The notes below the pieces were generated by a model. That model searched no databases, was not told the DNA's origin, and saw only the letters and a list, made by a program, of their open reading frames with translations. From positions 15,907 to 79,906 of the forward strand of contig CAYOFI010000006.1 in assembly GCA_964403335.1 (NCBI GenBank): a stretch of 64,000 bases of DNA. The letters are read 5' to 3'. The translations under genes were made by a program, and so were the position numbers. The stretch comes from CAZYAK01 sp964403335 (GTDB lineage: Bacteria; Patescibacteriota; Gracilibacteria; Peribacterales; Peribacteraceae). Below are positions 1 through 8,414 of the stretch, piece after piece. Each line of letters begins with the position of its first letter. Positions within the stretch are counted from its first letter, which is position 1.

Positions 1-71
1 GGGCGGGCACTGGAAGGGGCAGGGGGTTATCATTGACAAGTGGATAAAATTTACATAAGATAGTCGACCCT

Positions 72-1259
72 GTGCAAAAGCGCCTTCTCACCATTATAAC
101 GGCCTTCGTGGTGACTTTTAGCGCCATTCTGCCCTATCCAACGGCCGTACAGGCCTTTTCGGACGTGAATAACACCCGTTATCGCGATGCATTCGCCTTT
201 TTGCAGGACCGGGACGCTGTTTCCGGATATGGGGATGGCAGCGGCCGGCCCTACGATTACATCAACCGCGCCGAGGCACTCAAAGTCGTGTTGCAACTCC
301 ATGACCGCCAGCGCACGCGCGTGGAGTGGTTTAAAAACCATATGTCCTCGCTGCCGCTGTTCCGCGACTACCAGCAATATGAATGGTTCGCTCCGTATGT
401 GGAAGCCGGCTTTGAGGCGGCCATTTTGCGCGGCTACCCCGACCGTACGTTCCGTCCGGGACAAAACGTGCGCGTGGAAGAAGCCTTGGCGATGATCTTC
501 CGCTCATACGGCGACTCGCCCAATCCCAACGGCGGCCAGTGGTATGACGGCTACGTGAATGCCACGCTCGAGAAAAATTTGGTGTATCGCCGCGAAAGGT
601 TGACGCTTGGCGAACCCATCACGCGCGGGCAATTTTTTGACATCCTCTATCGCTACGACACCGTCCGCTCCCAACGGCTGACGGCCTTCCGCGATCCGGC
701 CGAGCCCGATCCGGTTCCCGTTGCCGCAAACCCCATCGTGCGTACGCCGGTATACACCCAGAATCCGGGAACGGGCGGCGTCGGCGGAGCTGTCACCGGC
801 GATGATCGTCAATATGCCTCCCAAAAGAACTTCGCCATCAGCATTCCGCGCCTCGGCATCAACGATCTGACCATCACGCACCCCGCCGATGCGCTTACCA
901 GCAAAGGCCAGTTGGCGGTGCTGCAGCACGGCGTCGGCCACTTGTTCAGCTACCCCGGCCGCGGCGGCAAGATCATGATCTACGGTCACAGCTCCGGCTA
1001 TGCCTGGGACGTCTCGCAGTTCACGAAGATCTTCACGAAGGTGAACCAGCTCAAAGCCGGCGACCGCGTGTATGTCACGTATGAAGGCACGCTCCACGTC
1101 TATCAAGTCACGGGCCAGCAGACCATCAGTCCGACCGACATCCGTCCGTTCCAAGGCCGCGGCGAAGAGCTTATCCTGTTCACCTGCTGGCCGGTGGGAA
1201 CGGCCAAGAGCCGCTTGCTGGTGCACGCGAGCCCGGTGACGACTGTGGCACTTCGGTAA
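72..1259 (+). CDS. SLH-domain sortase
   Basis: Predicted secreted or surface cysteine transpeptidase of 395 residues. A signal peptide (about residues 1-28) is followed by SLH-type repeats (about 28-200, with FSDV, GYGDGSGRP and GYPDRTFRPGQNV), a proline-rich linker, and a sortase domain (about 250-395). The sortase triad is visible: His306 in YGHSSGY, Cys372 in FTCWPVG and Arg381 in KSRLLVHA. Sortases normally join cell-wall sorting-signal proteins to an amino group; no obvious LPxTG substrate lies nearby, so the target is unknown. The SLH repeats may hold the enzyme in an S-layer or secondary polymer. It starts with GTG at 72, directly before the basic and hydrophobic signal sequence. It converges on the ATPase gene downstream across a repeat hairpin. 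The sortase class is not resolved. Confidence 0.85.
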   Translation: MQKRLLTIITAFVVTFSAILPYPTAVQAFSDVNNTRYRDAFAFLQDRDAVSGYGDGSGRPYDYINRAEALKVVLQLHDRQRTRVEWFKNHMSSLPLFRDYQQYEWFAPYVEAGFEAAILRGYPDRTFRPGQNVRVEEALAMIFRSYGDSPNPNGGQWYDGYVNATLEKNLVYRRERLTLGEPITRGQFFDILYRYDTVRSQRLTAFRDPAEPDPVPVAANPIVRTPVYTQNPGTGGVGGAVTGDDRQYASQKNFAISIPRLGINDLTITHPADALTSKGQLAVLQHGVGHLFSYPGRGGKIMIYGHSSGYAWDVSQFTKIFTKVNQLKAGDRVYVTYEGTLHVYQVTGQQTISPTDIRPFQGRGEELILFTCWPVGTAKSRLLVHASPVTTVALR

Positions 1260-1261
1260 AT

Positions 1262-1398
1262 GAGGATTTGAAATTGCACCGAAGAACAAAGAGCAAAATA
1301 AGGACAAATACCTCCAAGATCGAATATGTAACGATGTGAATGTTTCTCTTTTCAAGCTTGTGCTTTGTTCTTCTCTTGTTCTTTGTTCTTGAAGCCTT
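1262..1398. repeat. Imperfect palindrome of GAACAAAG words between convergent genes
   Basis: The left arm holds tandem variants of GAAGAACAAAGAGCAAAAT. The right arm (about 1365-1395) holds the complementary TTTGTTCTT words repeated three times. The transcript could fold into a long, imperfect hairpin serving as a two-way terminator for the sortase and ATPase genes. It belongs to the window-wide family of word-repeat hairpins. Confidence 0.6.
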
Positions 1399-1405
1399 TC
1401 CGGGC

Positions 1406-3898
1406 TCACGCTCCGATACGCCTGATAATCTCCCTGTTCACGAAATCCTTCGCCCGTCCGTATTTCAATCGGCTCAATTGCTTGAACGCCTCCGCCGCTT
1501 GCGCATCTTTGGGGTACGTCGTGTCCTGCCACGGCTTCGGGATTTCGATGGAGAAGGGGCGCGACGGCGTGCCGTCGATGCAGAGCTTCATGGAGCCTTT
1601 GAAGTTATCGACGTTGACCAAATCTTGCTCGCTGAAGACGGGAGCCATTTCTTTGGCGCAGACTTCGGCGTCTTGGGGGCCGATTTTGTAGAACATCATG
1701 GAGCCCACGTTGCCAAAGATGGCGCCTTTCAAGCTGACGGCGCCGGAGAGTTTGGAATCTTTCTCCAACTGGTCGATGTACTGGTGCGCGAGCACGAGTC
1801 CCAAGCGGTATTTGCGGGCTTCGGACAAAATCGATTCGATGGATTGCGTGACGAAGTTTTGGAACTCATCGATGTACAGGAAGAAGTCTTTGCGTTTGGA
1901 GACGTCCGCTTCGCGCTGGCGGCGCATGGCGGCCACCTGGATTTTGTTCACGGTGATGAGCCCCAGCAAGTTGCTGTTGATGTCTCCGATCAAACCTTTC
2001 GAGAGGTTCATCAGCAGGATCTTGCCGTTGTTCATGACGTCGGCGATATCGAACGCGCTCTTGGTCTGACCGACGATGTTGCGGATGAGCGTGTTGGTCG
2101 TGAATTGTCCGAACTTGGCCGCGAAGTATGGGATCATTTCCTGCTTCTCGCGCTGGCCGGTGCTGGCCATCTGCTTTTCCCAGAAGGACCGCACGATGGG
2201 GTTCGTCACTTTCGTGAGCTTGTACTTCTGCCATTCGTCGTCCGTAAACAGACGCACGAGGTCGGTGATGGCGCCGCCTTCCTCCTGGTCTTCCATCAGC
2301 GTCAGACAGCCGTTGCGGAAGTAGTCTTGGATGCGCGGACCGAAGATTTCTTCGCCGAACATTTTCACCATCATGTTCATCGCGTCCAAGGCGATCAAGT
2401 CCCGCTCTTCCGGAGTCTTGCCTTCCAGCATGTTGAATCCCATCGGGCGCTCGGTATCCGCGGGATTGAAATAGATCACGTCGTCGGCGCGGGAGCGGGG
2501 GATGTAGGGCATCAGGTCTTCGATCAGCGATCCGTGCGGGTCGACCACGCACATGCCTGTGCCGTTGTTGAAATCCTGGCGGGCCATCATCTGCATGATG
2601 GAGGATTTTCCCGTACCGGTTTGTCCGATGATGTAGAAGTGGCGGAAGCGGTCGTCGTTCTTCATGAAGATTTTTTTCCGCTCGCCGCGGTACGTGTTGT
2701 ACCCCAGCAGCAATCCGTCTTCCGGGATGTTTTTGGGTCCGGGAGTCATTTTGAAGTTCTGCCATTTGATCGTCTCCACTTTGTTGTACTTGATGTTCGG
2801 CACGTGGAAGAAGCTGGCGAGTTCCGCGGTGCCGAGCAGCAATTTGCGGAAGCGGAGCATTTCCATCAATGAGCGCGACGGCGCGCGGCGGATGAAGCGC
2901 GTGATGATATCGGTGTGATGCAAAAAGTGCGGACGGGCGAACGAGTTGCCCTGCGTGGAGGAAAACTGCGCGAACGACGCGACCACGGCATCCATCAGCG
3001 CCTCCGACCGCGCATGCGATTGCGAGGATGTGATCATGCGGACCACGCACGTGTAGCCGGGGTTGTTGGCTTTTTCATCGACGACTTTGCTGTATTCCTC
3101 CGTCACTTGCGAGACGCGTTCGCCGGACGCCTGTTCCTGCTGGCCCACCTCCGACGCCTTCTCGCTCGTGAACAGATCCACCAGTGCCACGATCCACGAC
3201 AGCGGGTTCCAGAGCGTGAAGCCGTGCTTCTTTTTGGGATTGATCAATGCCTGGGCCGCATCATGCACTTTGTGTTGCCAGTGATGACCGTCGGCGGGCC
3301 GCAGCACAAACTGCACGGCGGCGCCTTCGTCGGTCTTCAATTTGCTGAAGGCGTTGGTGATGTTGTTCAGCGGATCGCTTTTCAGCTGCTGATAGCTCTT
3401 AAAGACGCTGGTGTACTTTTTCTCCGGGACCAAAATCTGCGCGGCAACCACGGATTGCGGCGTGAAGATGTTGTAGTCTTCCACTTCGTCGATGATCGCG
3501 TCGGGGTAGAAGCTGGTGATCTGTTTTTCAATCAAGCTGGCGATGCTGCGCGGACAGACCACGAAGAATAAAATTTCGCCGGCGAGCGCGGCGTACTCCA
3601 CGGAGAAAAACGGCTGGCCTTTCCAATGGCGGTTGAATTTATGCGAATGCAAACTGTAGAGCGCCTGGTACAAGTGATCCATGATGCCCAGCACTTCTTT
3701 GAAATCTTTGCCCGTGGAAAATTGTTCGGACTCCGTTTCTTTGTCTTCCTTGCTTTCTTTTTTCGGCATTTGGATTTGCAAAAACACCAGGTCGCGCTCC
3801 CGCTTACGGTCCATCGCCATGCGCATGCGCCACAGCATGCCCGCGACCATGGCCGCGACGATGAGCAGAATGCCGATTAGAGTAAGGAAAACAGTCAT
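1406..3898 (-). CDS. VirB4/TraG-type secretion or conjugation ATPase (paralogue 1)
   Basis: Membrane-anchored P-loop ATPase of the VirD4/TraG/VirB4-like class found in CPR genomes, likely powering pilus assembly or DNA/protein transfer. From Met at 3898 the protein is 830 residues. One N-terminal TM segment (about 3-22) precedes a long region without recognised motifs. The ATPase domain has Walker A GQTGTGKSS (about 425-433) and Walker B FFLYIDEFQNF, followed by the coupling-protein-like stretch GLVLAHQYIDQL. An upstream in-frame ATG at 3937 overlaps a good -10 box on this strand (TACAAT, 3941-3936), so the 3898 start, right before the TM segment, is preferred; the paralogue at 47572 also starts right before its TM segment. 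Which transfer system it serves is not shown here. Confidence 0.8.
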   Translation of the reverse strand: MTVFLTLIGILLIVAAMVAGMLWRMRMAMDRKRERDLVFLQIQMPKKESKEDKETESEQFSTGKDFKEVLGIMDHLYQALYSLHSHKFNRHWKGQPFFSVEYAALAGEILFFVVCPRSIASLIEKQITSFYPDAIIDEVEDYNIFTPQSVVAAQILVPEKKYTSVFKSYQQLKSDPLNNITNAFSKLKTDEGAAVQFVLRPADGHHWQHKVHDAAQALINPKKKHGFTLWNPLSWIVALVDLFTSEKASEVGQQEQASGERVSQVTEEYSKVVDEKANNPGYTCVVRMITSSQSHARSEALMDAVVASFAQFSSTQGNSFARPHFLHHTDIITRFIRRAPSRSLMEMLRFRKLLLGTAELASFFHVPNIKYNKVETIKWQNFKMTPGPKNIPEDGLLLGYNTYRGERKKIFMKNDDRFRHFYIIGQTGTGKSSIMQMMARQDFNNGTGMCVVDPHGSLIEDLMPYIPRSRADDVIYFNPADTERPMGFNMLEGKTPEERDLIALDAMNMMVKMFGEEIFGPRIQDYFRNGCLTLMEDQEEGGAITDLVRLFTDDEWQKYKLTKVTNPIVRSFWEKQMASTGQREKQEMIPYFAAKFGQFTTNTLIRNIVGQTKSAFDIADVMNNGKILLMNLSKGLIGDINSNLLGLITVNKIQVAAMRRQREADVSKRKDFFLYIDEFQNFVTQSIESILSEARKYRLGLVLAHQYIDQLEKDSKLSGAVSLKGAIFGNVGSMMFYKIGPQDAEVCAKEMAPVFSEQDLVNVDNFKGSMKLCIDGTPSRPFSIEIPKPWQDTTYPKDAQAAEAFKQLSRLKYGRAKDFVNREIIRRIGA

Positions 3899-3935
3899 TG
3901 GCGTCGCCTGACGGGGAAAACGGGAGTATCGTACC

Positions 3936-3941
3936 ATTGTA
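3936..3941 (-). promoter_or_regulatory. -10 box for the ATPase gene
   Basis: On the minus strand TGG precedes TACAAT, giving an extended -10. Transcription would start near 3929 and leave a leader of about 30 nt before the ATG at 3898. This argues against the ATG at 3937. Confidence 0.5.
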
Positions 3942-4015
3942 CCATGTTTCCCGCCCTCGTTCGAGCAAGAAAACGCCGTTTCCCGCCTGTTTTACGGGCA
4001 CTTTGACCCTCCTGT

Positions 4016-5185
4016 GTGCAACGCCTGAGAGATTTCTTCAACCGCCGCGCTTTCCGCACGTCTCTGCGCAGTTTCCTGCGCTACGTGTTTGGCAAACGCG
4101 GGCAGCGCCGGGTCACGGGCTGGCGCGTGCTCTACAGGCTCCGTACGGAGTTGCTGCTCCAGACGTTGGCCCCCATCACCGGCAACAGCACGGCTCCGCG
4201 CACGCGGTTATGGGTGGACAAAGAAGTCTTCCCGCGCATCCGTAAACTTTTGGGCCGCGCGGAACACACCGTCTACATCCAGATGTTCATTTGGAAGGAC
4301 GATGCGTTGGGACGGCAGATGGCGGAATTGCTGACGGAGCTGGCCGACCGCGGCGTGAAGGTCCAGATTTCCAAAGAAGCGACGGGAGACGTGTTCGAGT
4401 TCCATCAGGATTTCTTGACGACCAAAGAAAGTACAGACCCGCTGTGGGACCGTTTCTGGAAACACAAAAATATCCGCATCAGCTACGGGAAGAAAGCGGA
4501 TCACGCCAAGGTGTACGTCATCGACGGGAAAATCCTGCTGCTCACGGGGATGAACATTGCGTCGGAATATCACGAGCGCCTGCACGATTACATGGTCGAG
4601 CTGCATGGCACCGGGTTCGTGGAGGAGTACCTCTCCAGCGGCGAGATCCACGCGCCCAAGGGCAAGACGCGTTTGGTGATGAACTCCGATGCGCACAAAG
4701 ACATCCGTCCCGCGGTGATGGATTTGCTGGAGCGTGCGGAGCATTCCATCGTCGTGGAACAATGTTATATCTCCGATCCCAAAGTGATAGATTTGCTCGT
4801 CCAGAAGAGCAAAGAAAAGGTCCGTGTGACGCTCATCGTGCCGCAGCGCACGGATATGCAACATCATTACGCCAACATGGTCACCGTCGACCGGTTGCTG
4901 CAGGAAGGCAACCGCGAGTATGTGCAGGTGTATCTGTACCCGCGCATGTTCCACGGCAAGACGCTTCTGGTGGACCGCGAGTACGCCTTCATCGGTTCGG
5001 TGAACCTCATCACGTCGTCTCTGGACGATATGGGGGAACTGAACGTGCTTCTGCAAGGGCGCACCGATGATTCCATTCAAAAATTGCGCGACACGCTGCG
5101 CGAGATGGTCCTGCAAAGCAAACCCTTGGCGACCCCGCCGCGGTTGGGATGGTTCGGGAAGTGGTTGGGGTGGCTGAAACTCTGA
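4016..5185 (+). CDS. Phospholipase D / cardiolipin synthase-like protein
   Basis: PLD-superfamily enzyme of 389 residues with two HKD motifs: His163-Lys165-Asp170 (HAKVYVIDGK) and His313-Lys315-Asp320 (HGKTLLVDRE). Family members join or cleave phosphodiesters through a covalent phosphohistidine. With two motifs in one chain this most resembles cardiolipin synthase, making cardiolipin from phosphatidylglycerol. It lacks the two N-terminal TM helices of ClsA, so it resembles ClsB-like or other soluble PLDs, and the substrate is uncertain. The N-terminus is strongly basic (RLRDFFNRR), consistent with membrane-surface binding. Start is GTG at 4016. It is divergent from the VirB4-like gene. Confidence 0.8.
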   Translation: MQRLRDFFNRRAFRTSLRSFLRYVFGKRGQRRVTGWRVLYRLRTELLLQTLAPITGNSTAPRTRLWVDKEVFPRIRKLLGRAEHTVYIQMFIWKDDALGRQMAELLTELADRGVKVQISKEATGDVFEFHQDFLTTKESTDPLWDRFWKHKNIRISYGKKADHAKVYVIDGKILLLTGMNIASEYHERLHDYMVELHGTGFVEEYLSSGEIHAPKGKTRLVMNSDAHKDIRPAVMDLLERAEHSIVVEQCYISDPKVIDLLVQKSKEKVRVTLIVPQRTDMQHHYANMVTVDRLLQEGNREYVQVYLYPRMFHGKTLLVDREYAFIGSVNLITSSLDDMGELNVLLQGRTDDSIQKLRDTLREMVLQSKPLATPPRLGWFGKWLGWLKL

Positions 5186-5264
5186 GGGGATAGAGGGAAT
5201 AGACGCGATAGAGGAAAAAAAGCACCTCTATCCCGTCTATCGCCTCTGCGCCGTCTATTCCCTT
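5184..5264. repeat. Word-repeat hairpin (GATAGAGG/CCTCTATC)
   Basis: The left arm, 5184-5214, reads as variants of GGGATAGAGGGAATAGACG. The right arm, 5225-5264, carries the complementary CCTCTATCCCGTCTATCGCC. It sits between the convergent PLD and response-regulator genes. The same word family recurs at 5697-5790, on the other side of the response regulator, so this gene is bracketed by two copies. Confidence 0.65.
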
Positions 5265-5271
5265 TGCGTCT

Positions 5272-5640
5272 TCACAAGTGTTTCAACCTCTCCACCATCT
5301 GCACCAAACTCTTGATCGTCATGTCTTTTTTGACAAAGTAATCGTCCGCGCCCAGTTCCTGCGCGCGTAATTTAAAATCCGCCTGGTCGAAGTTCGTGAG
5401 CATGATGGCCGGGAATTTGCGCGACTCCTTGGGGAATTCCTTCAGCACCTGGAAACCGTCCACTTTGGGCATGTGAATGTCGCAGATCAGCAACGAAGGC
5501 TCTTTGGCCTTAATGGCGGCAATGGCCTGTTCGCCGTCTTCGGCCGTTTGCACCTCGTATCCTTCGGTCGTGAACTTCTTCACGTACAAATTGCGCAGCA
5601 CGGCGTCGTCTTCGGCGATGAGGATGTTTCCTTTAGACAT
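5272..5640 (-). CDS. Single-domain response regulator (CheY-like receiver)
   Basis: A stand-alone receiver domain of 122 residues, typical CheY/Spo0F length with no output domain. Acidic pocket Glu10-Asp11-Asp12, phospho-acceptor Asp54 (LLICDIHMPKVDGFQ), switch Thr82 (IMLTN) and the conserved Lys near residue 104 are all present, so it should be phosphorylatable. No histidine kinase lies in the window, so partner and output are unknown; such proteins act by protein-protein contact. The ATG at 5640 follows a TATACT -10 box (5653-5648) by only 7 nt, which predicts a leaderless transcript. Confidence 0.9.
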   Translation of the reverse strand: MSKGNILIAEDDAVLRNLYVKKFTTEGYEVQTAEDGEQAIAAIKAKEPSLLICDIHMPKVDGFQVLKEFPKESRKFPAIMLTNFDQADFKLRAQELGADDYFVKKDMTIKSLVQMVERLKHL

Positions 5641-5647
5641 TAGACAC

Positions 5648-5653
5648 AGTATA
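5648..5653 (-). promoter_or_regulatory. -10 box of leaderless type (response regulator)
   Basis: TATACT on the minus strand, 7 nt before the ATG at 5640, so the expected transcription start coincides with the start codon. Confidence 0.55.
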
Positions 5654-5696
5654 CCGGATTTCGTAGATGGAGTAAACGTTTCTTTTCCGGGCGAGT

Positions 5697-5790
5697 GACA
5701 GAGGGGATAGAAGGCATAGACGGGATAGAAGTTTGAAAGGTCATCAGGAGGCAGCCTCTATCCCGTCTATTCCCTCTATTCCTTCTATGC
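5697..5790. repeat. Word-repeat hairpin (GATAGA words, second copy)
   Basis: The left arm (about 5698-5731) has GGGATAGAAGG, CATAGACGGGATAGAAG. The right arm (about 5754-5790) has CCTCTATCCCGTCTATTCCC followed by further CTCTATTCC words. It can fold on itself and shares its word with 5184-5264. Confidence 0.65.
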
Positions 5791-5827
5791 CCTCTTTAAT
5801 TTCAGTAATGACTCTAGGCTCATTTTC

Positions 5828-5836
5828 TGCTACAAT
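5828..5836 (+). promoter_or_regulatory. Extended -10 promoter (TGCTACAAT)
   Basis: TGC followed by TACAAT, ending 11 nt before the ATG at 5848. It predicts a leader of only about 4 nt. Confidence 0.55.
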
Positions 5837-5847
5837 AGAGAGATTCC

Positions 5848-7488
5848 ATGACCAACACCAAAACACTCATCGCCGTCACGGCCGGAGCGTGCCTCCTGGT
5901 GGTTGTCGCGTTGACGGGCATTCATTTGGATATACAAGGAGCGGCATTGCCTTCCAATTGTCTGGGCAAACCGTACGGGTGGCCGGGATGTCCCACCAAA
6001 TCCGCGTCGTCCGTCTCCGCGACCTGCGGGAACTCCATCGTCGACAAGCCGTCGGAGGAATGCGATGACGGCCGGTTCAACGGACAGACGGCATGCGGCG
6101 ACGACTGCAGATTTCAGCAATGCGGCGACGGCGCCGTCTGGATCGCCGGCGACGAAGAATGCGAAGCGCCCGCGGAGGAATTTTACGCGCAGGACGCGAG
6201 CGGAAACATGCTCATTGAACGGAAGTACGACGATACGCCCGCATGCGGAACGTACTGTCTGCCGCCGCAGTGCAATGGTACGGTCCCGTGTTTTTCCGGC
6301 TGCAAATGGTACTTCGGTCCCACGTGCCAGTCGGTGTCATCGGGTGGATCGGGAACGTTGCTCCAGGGCCCGCCCGCGGGAAGCGGCGCAGTGTCCTCCA
6401 AGAGTTCTTCTTCCAAGAGCGTGGTTGCCAGTCTGACATGCGGCAACGGCCTGACGGAGACGGGCGAGGAATGCGACGACGGCAACAAGATCGCCACCGA
6501 CGGCTGCACGAATGCCTGCCAATTGCCGCATTGCGGCGACGGGATCGCGCAGTTCGGCGAGGAATGCGACGACGGGAACCCTCTGGATACGGACGCCTGT
6601 TCCAATGCCTGCAAGCGTGCACGGTGCGGTGACGCCCTCATTCAAGCGGGCGAGGAATGCGACGACGGGAACCAGGATGCGTTCGATTCCTGCACCAACA
6701 CGTGCCGCGTCCCGCGGTGCGGCGACGGCGTGGTCCAGATCGGCGAAGAGTGCGACGACGGGAACAAAACCGAAACGGATTCGTGCACCAACGTCTGCAA
6801 GTTGTCCATGTGCGGGGACGGCATCGCGCAAGACGGCGAGGAATGCGACGACGGCAATCAGAGCAACAATGACGCCTGCACCAACGTCTGCAAGGCGCCG
6901 CGCTGCGGTGACGGGTTCCGCCAGAGCGGCGAGCAGTGCGATGACGGCAATCAAAACGATGCGGATTCCTGCACGACCCTTTGCGGCTTTGCCAAGTGCG
7001 GCAACGGCGTGACGGAAGGTCCGGAGGAATGCGATGACGGCAATCAGAACGGAGGAGATGCGTGTTCCAATGCCTGCCGCCGTCCGCGGTGCGGAGATGG
7101 CATCGTGAGCTACAACGAGGAATGCGACGCCGGGAAAGACAATTCCAACATGATCCCGGATGCGTGCCGCTTGAGCTGCCGCAAGCCGTTCTGCGGGGAC
7201 TTCATCGTGGATGCCGGAGAGGAATGCGACGGCAGCACCGTCTGTGAAGACACCTGCAAACTCCGCGCCGATATCATTCAGCCCGCGGGCGATGTGGGCG
7301 GACCCGGCCTAAGCGGGGGGCAGATCGGCGTGATCGCCTCGGCGCTCGTCGCCGGCGTTCTTGCCATCGCGGGCGTCATCTACCGCAAAGCTCTGATGAA
7401 GTTCTTGCAGAGGCTTGCGAAGAAAGGACCGAATTCGATCGAAGATATTCCGCTCGATCAGATCGAGATGCCGTGGCATAAGTGGTAA
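5848..7488 (+). CDS. Membrane-anchored cysteine-rich DUF4215 repeat protein
   Basis: Surface protein of 546 residues. An N-terminal hydrophobic signal or anchor (about 9-28) is followed by about ten tandem cysteine-rich units of about 35-40 residues. Seven are close to CGDGIxQxGEECDDGNxxxxDxCTNxC; the first and the last two are degenerate. A serine-rich linker separates the first units from the main array. Near the C-terminus are a TM helix (about GQIGVIASALVAGVLAIAG) and a basic tail, giving a type I-like topology with the array outside. DUF4215/Myxococcus-type repeats occur on extracellular proteins and are rich in disulfides and acidic, possibly metal-binding, loops. Function is unknown. 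The number of near-identical units suggests copy-number variation. Confidence 0.8.
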   Translation: MTNTKTLIAVTAGACLLVVVALTGIHLDIQGAALPSNCLGKPYGWPGCPTKSASSVSATCGNSIVDKPSEECDDGRFNGQTACGDDCRFQQCGDGAVWIAGDEECEAPAEEFYAQDASGNMLIERKYDDTPACGTYCLPPQCNGTVPCFSGCKWYFGPTCQSVSSGGSGTLLQGPPAGSGAVSSKSSSSKSVVASLTCGNGLTETGEECDDGNKIATDGCTNACQLPHCGDGIAQFGEECDDGNPLDTDACSNACKRARCGDALIQAGEECDDGNQDAFDSCTNTCRVPRCGDGVVQIGEECDDGNKTETDSCTNVCKLSMCGDGIAQDGEECDDGNQSNNDACTNVCKAPRCGDGFRQSGEQCDDGNQNDADSCTTLCGFAKCGNGVTEGPEECDDGNQNGGDACSNACRRPRCGDGIVSYNEECDAGKDNSNMIPDACRLSCRKPFCGDFIVDAGEECDGSTVCEDTCKLRADIIQPAGDVGGPGLSGGQIGVIASALVAGVLAIAGVIYRKALMKFLQRLAKKGPNSIEDIPLDQIEMPWHKW

Positions 7489-7585
7489 GAATTGAAAATT
7501 GAGAATGAAAAATTGAAAATTTTGGAAGCAGCTCTGTGATCAGAACTACTTCCATCATTTTCAATTCTCAATTTTCAATTTTTCA
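7489..7585. repeat. Word-repeat hairpin (GAAAATTGA)
   Basis: The left arm, about 7489-7520, holds GAATTGAAAATTGAGAATG with further copies; the right arm, about 7552-7585, holds TTTTCAATTCTCAATTTTC and more. It lies between convergent genes (DUF4215 protein and tsf), where it can work as a two-way terminator. Confidence 0.65.
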
Positions 7586-8365
7586 TTACACCGTCACTCG
7601 CACATACGTCGTCACCCCCGATCCGCCCAAGTATGCCTCGACCGTCTGGGTCGGGTCCTTCACGAACATCTGCGTGAGGAGCGCGTTTTCTTCGCGGAAT
7701 TTCTTCTCTTTGCCCAGCATGATCTTCTCCATGATCGCTTCGGGCTTCTTCTCCTTGCTCATCTGCTCCTTCCAGATCTCGCGCTCTTTGTTGAGCGTCT
7801 CGTCGGAGACTTCGTCGGGCTTCACGTACGCGGGGTTCAAAGCTGCTGCGTGCATGGCCACGTCCTTCAGTTTGGACTTGTCGGCACCCGCGGCATCGGA
7901 GCCGATGATGACGGCCAACTTGCGGTTGGAGTGCACGTAGGCGGCGAGGGCCGGAGCGGAGATCTCTTGGATTTCGGCGACGGAGATGTTCTCGCCCATC
8001 TTCTGGATGGCTGCGGGCATCTTTTCGTCGATCACGACCTGTGCGGCGTCTTTGCCTTTCGTCAGGACCGTCTGCGCAAGCTCGGTGCCGAGGGCCACGA
8101 AGTCATCGCCGCGGGCGACGAAGTCGGTTTCGCATTTGACGGTGATGACGGCGGCCTTCTTTCCATCATCGGCGATGAAGATGGCGCCTTCGAACTGCTC
8201 GCGGTCGGCTTTCTTCACGGCGCCGGCGATGCCTTTCTTGCGGAGGATCTCGATGGCCTTTTCCTGGTCACCGCCTGCTTCGTCCAACGCCTGTTTGACG
8301 GCGGAAATGGATACGCCCGTGCGGGCGCGGAGAGCGGCGACATCGGCTGCGGATACGGGGGACAT
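7586..8365 (-). CDS. tsf: Elongation factor Ts
   Basis: Nucleotide exchange factor that releases GDP from EF-Tu. The N-terminal UBA-like domain (VAALRARTGVSISAVKQALD) and the EF-Ts core motif CETDFVARGDDFVALG are clear. From Met at 8365 the protein is 259 residues, within the family range. An upstream in-frame start at 8473 would add a tail reading through intergenic repeat DNA and is rejected. It lies about 50 nt downstream of rpsB in the usual rpsB-tsf order. The sequence before the ATG is pyrimidine-rich (CCCCTCCCCCTT) with no Shine-Dalgarno. Confidence 0.95.
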   Translation of the reverse strand: MSPVSAADVAALRARTGVSISAVKQALDEAGGDQEKAIEILRKKGIAGAVKKADREQFEGAIFIADDGKKAAVITVKCETDFVARGDDFVALGTELAQTVLTKGKDAAQVVIDEKMPAAIQKMGENISVAEIQEISAPALAAYVHSNRKLAVIIGSDAAGADKSKLKDVAMHAAALNPAYVKPDEVSDETLNKEREIWKEQMSKEKKPEAIMEKIMLGKEKKFREENALLTQMFVKDPTQTVEAYLGGSGVTTYVRVTV

Positions 8366-8371
8366 AAGGGG

Positions 8372-8403
8372 GAGGGGAAAACAGAAACCAAAAGCCAGAA
8401 ACC
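8372..8403. repeat. Single arm of ACCAGAAA word repeat between rpsB and tsf
   Basis: On the plus strand the gap reads as AGAAACCAAAAGCCAGAAACC. The same word is found at the 3' end of the DedA gene, at 51118-51180 and inside leuS. Confidence 0.5.
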
Positions 8404-8414
8404 AAGTGACGGAA

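Noticed and set aside
1340..2872. 510-residue plus-strand frame
   Set aside because: Shadow of the VirB4/TraG-like ATPase on the opposite strand; biased His/Asp composition and no domain.
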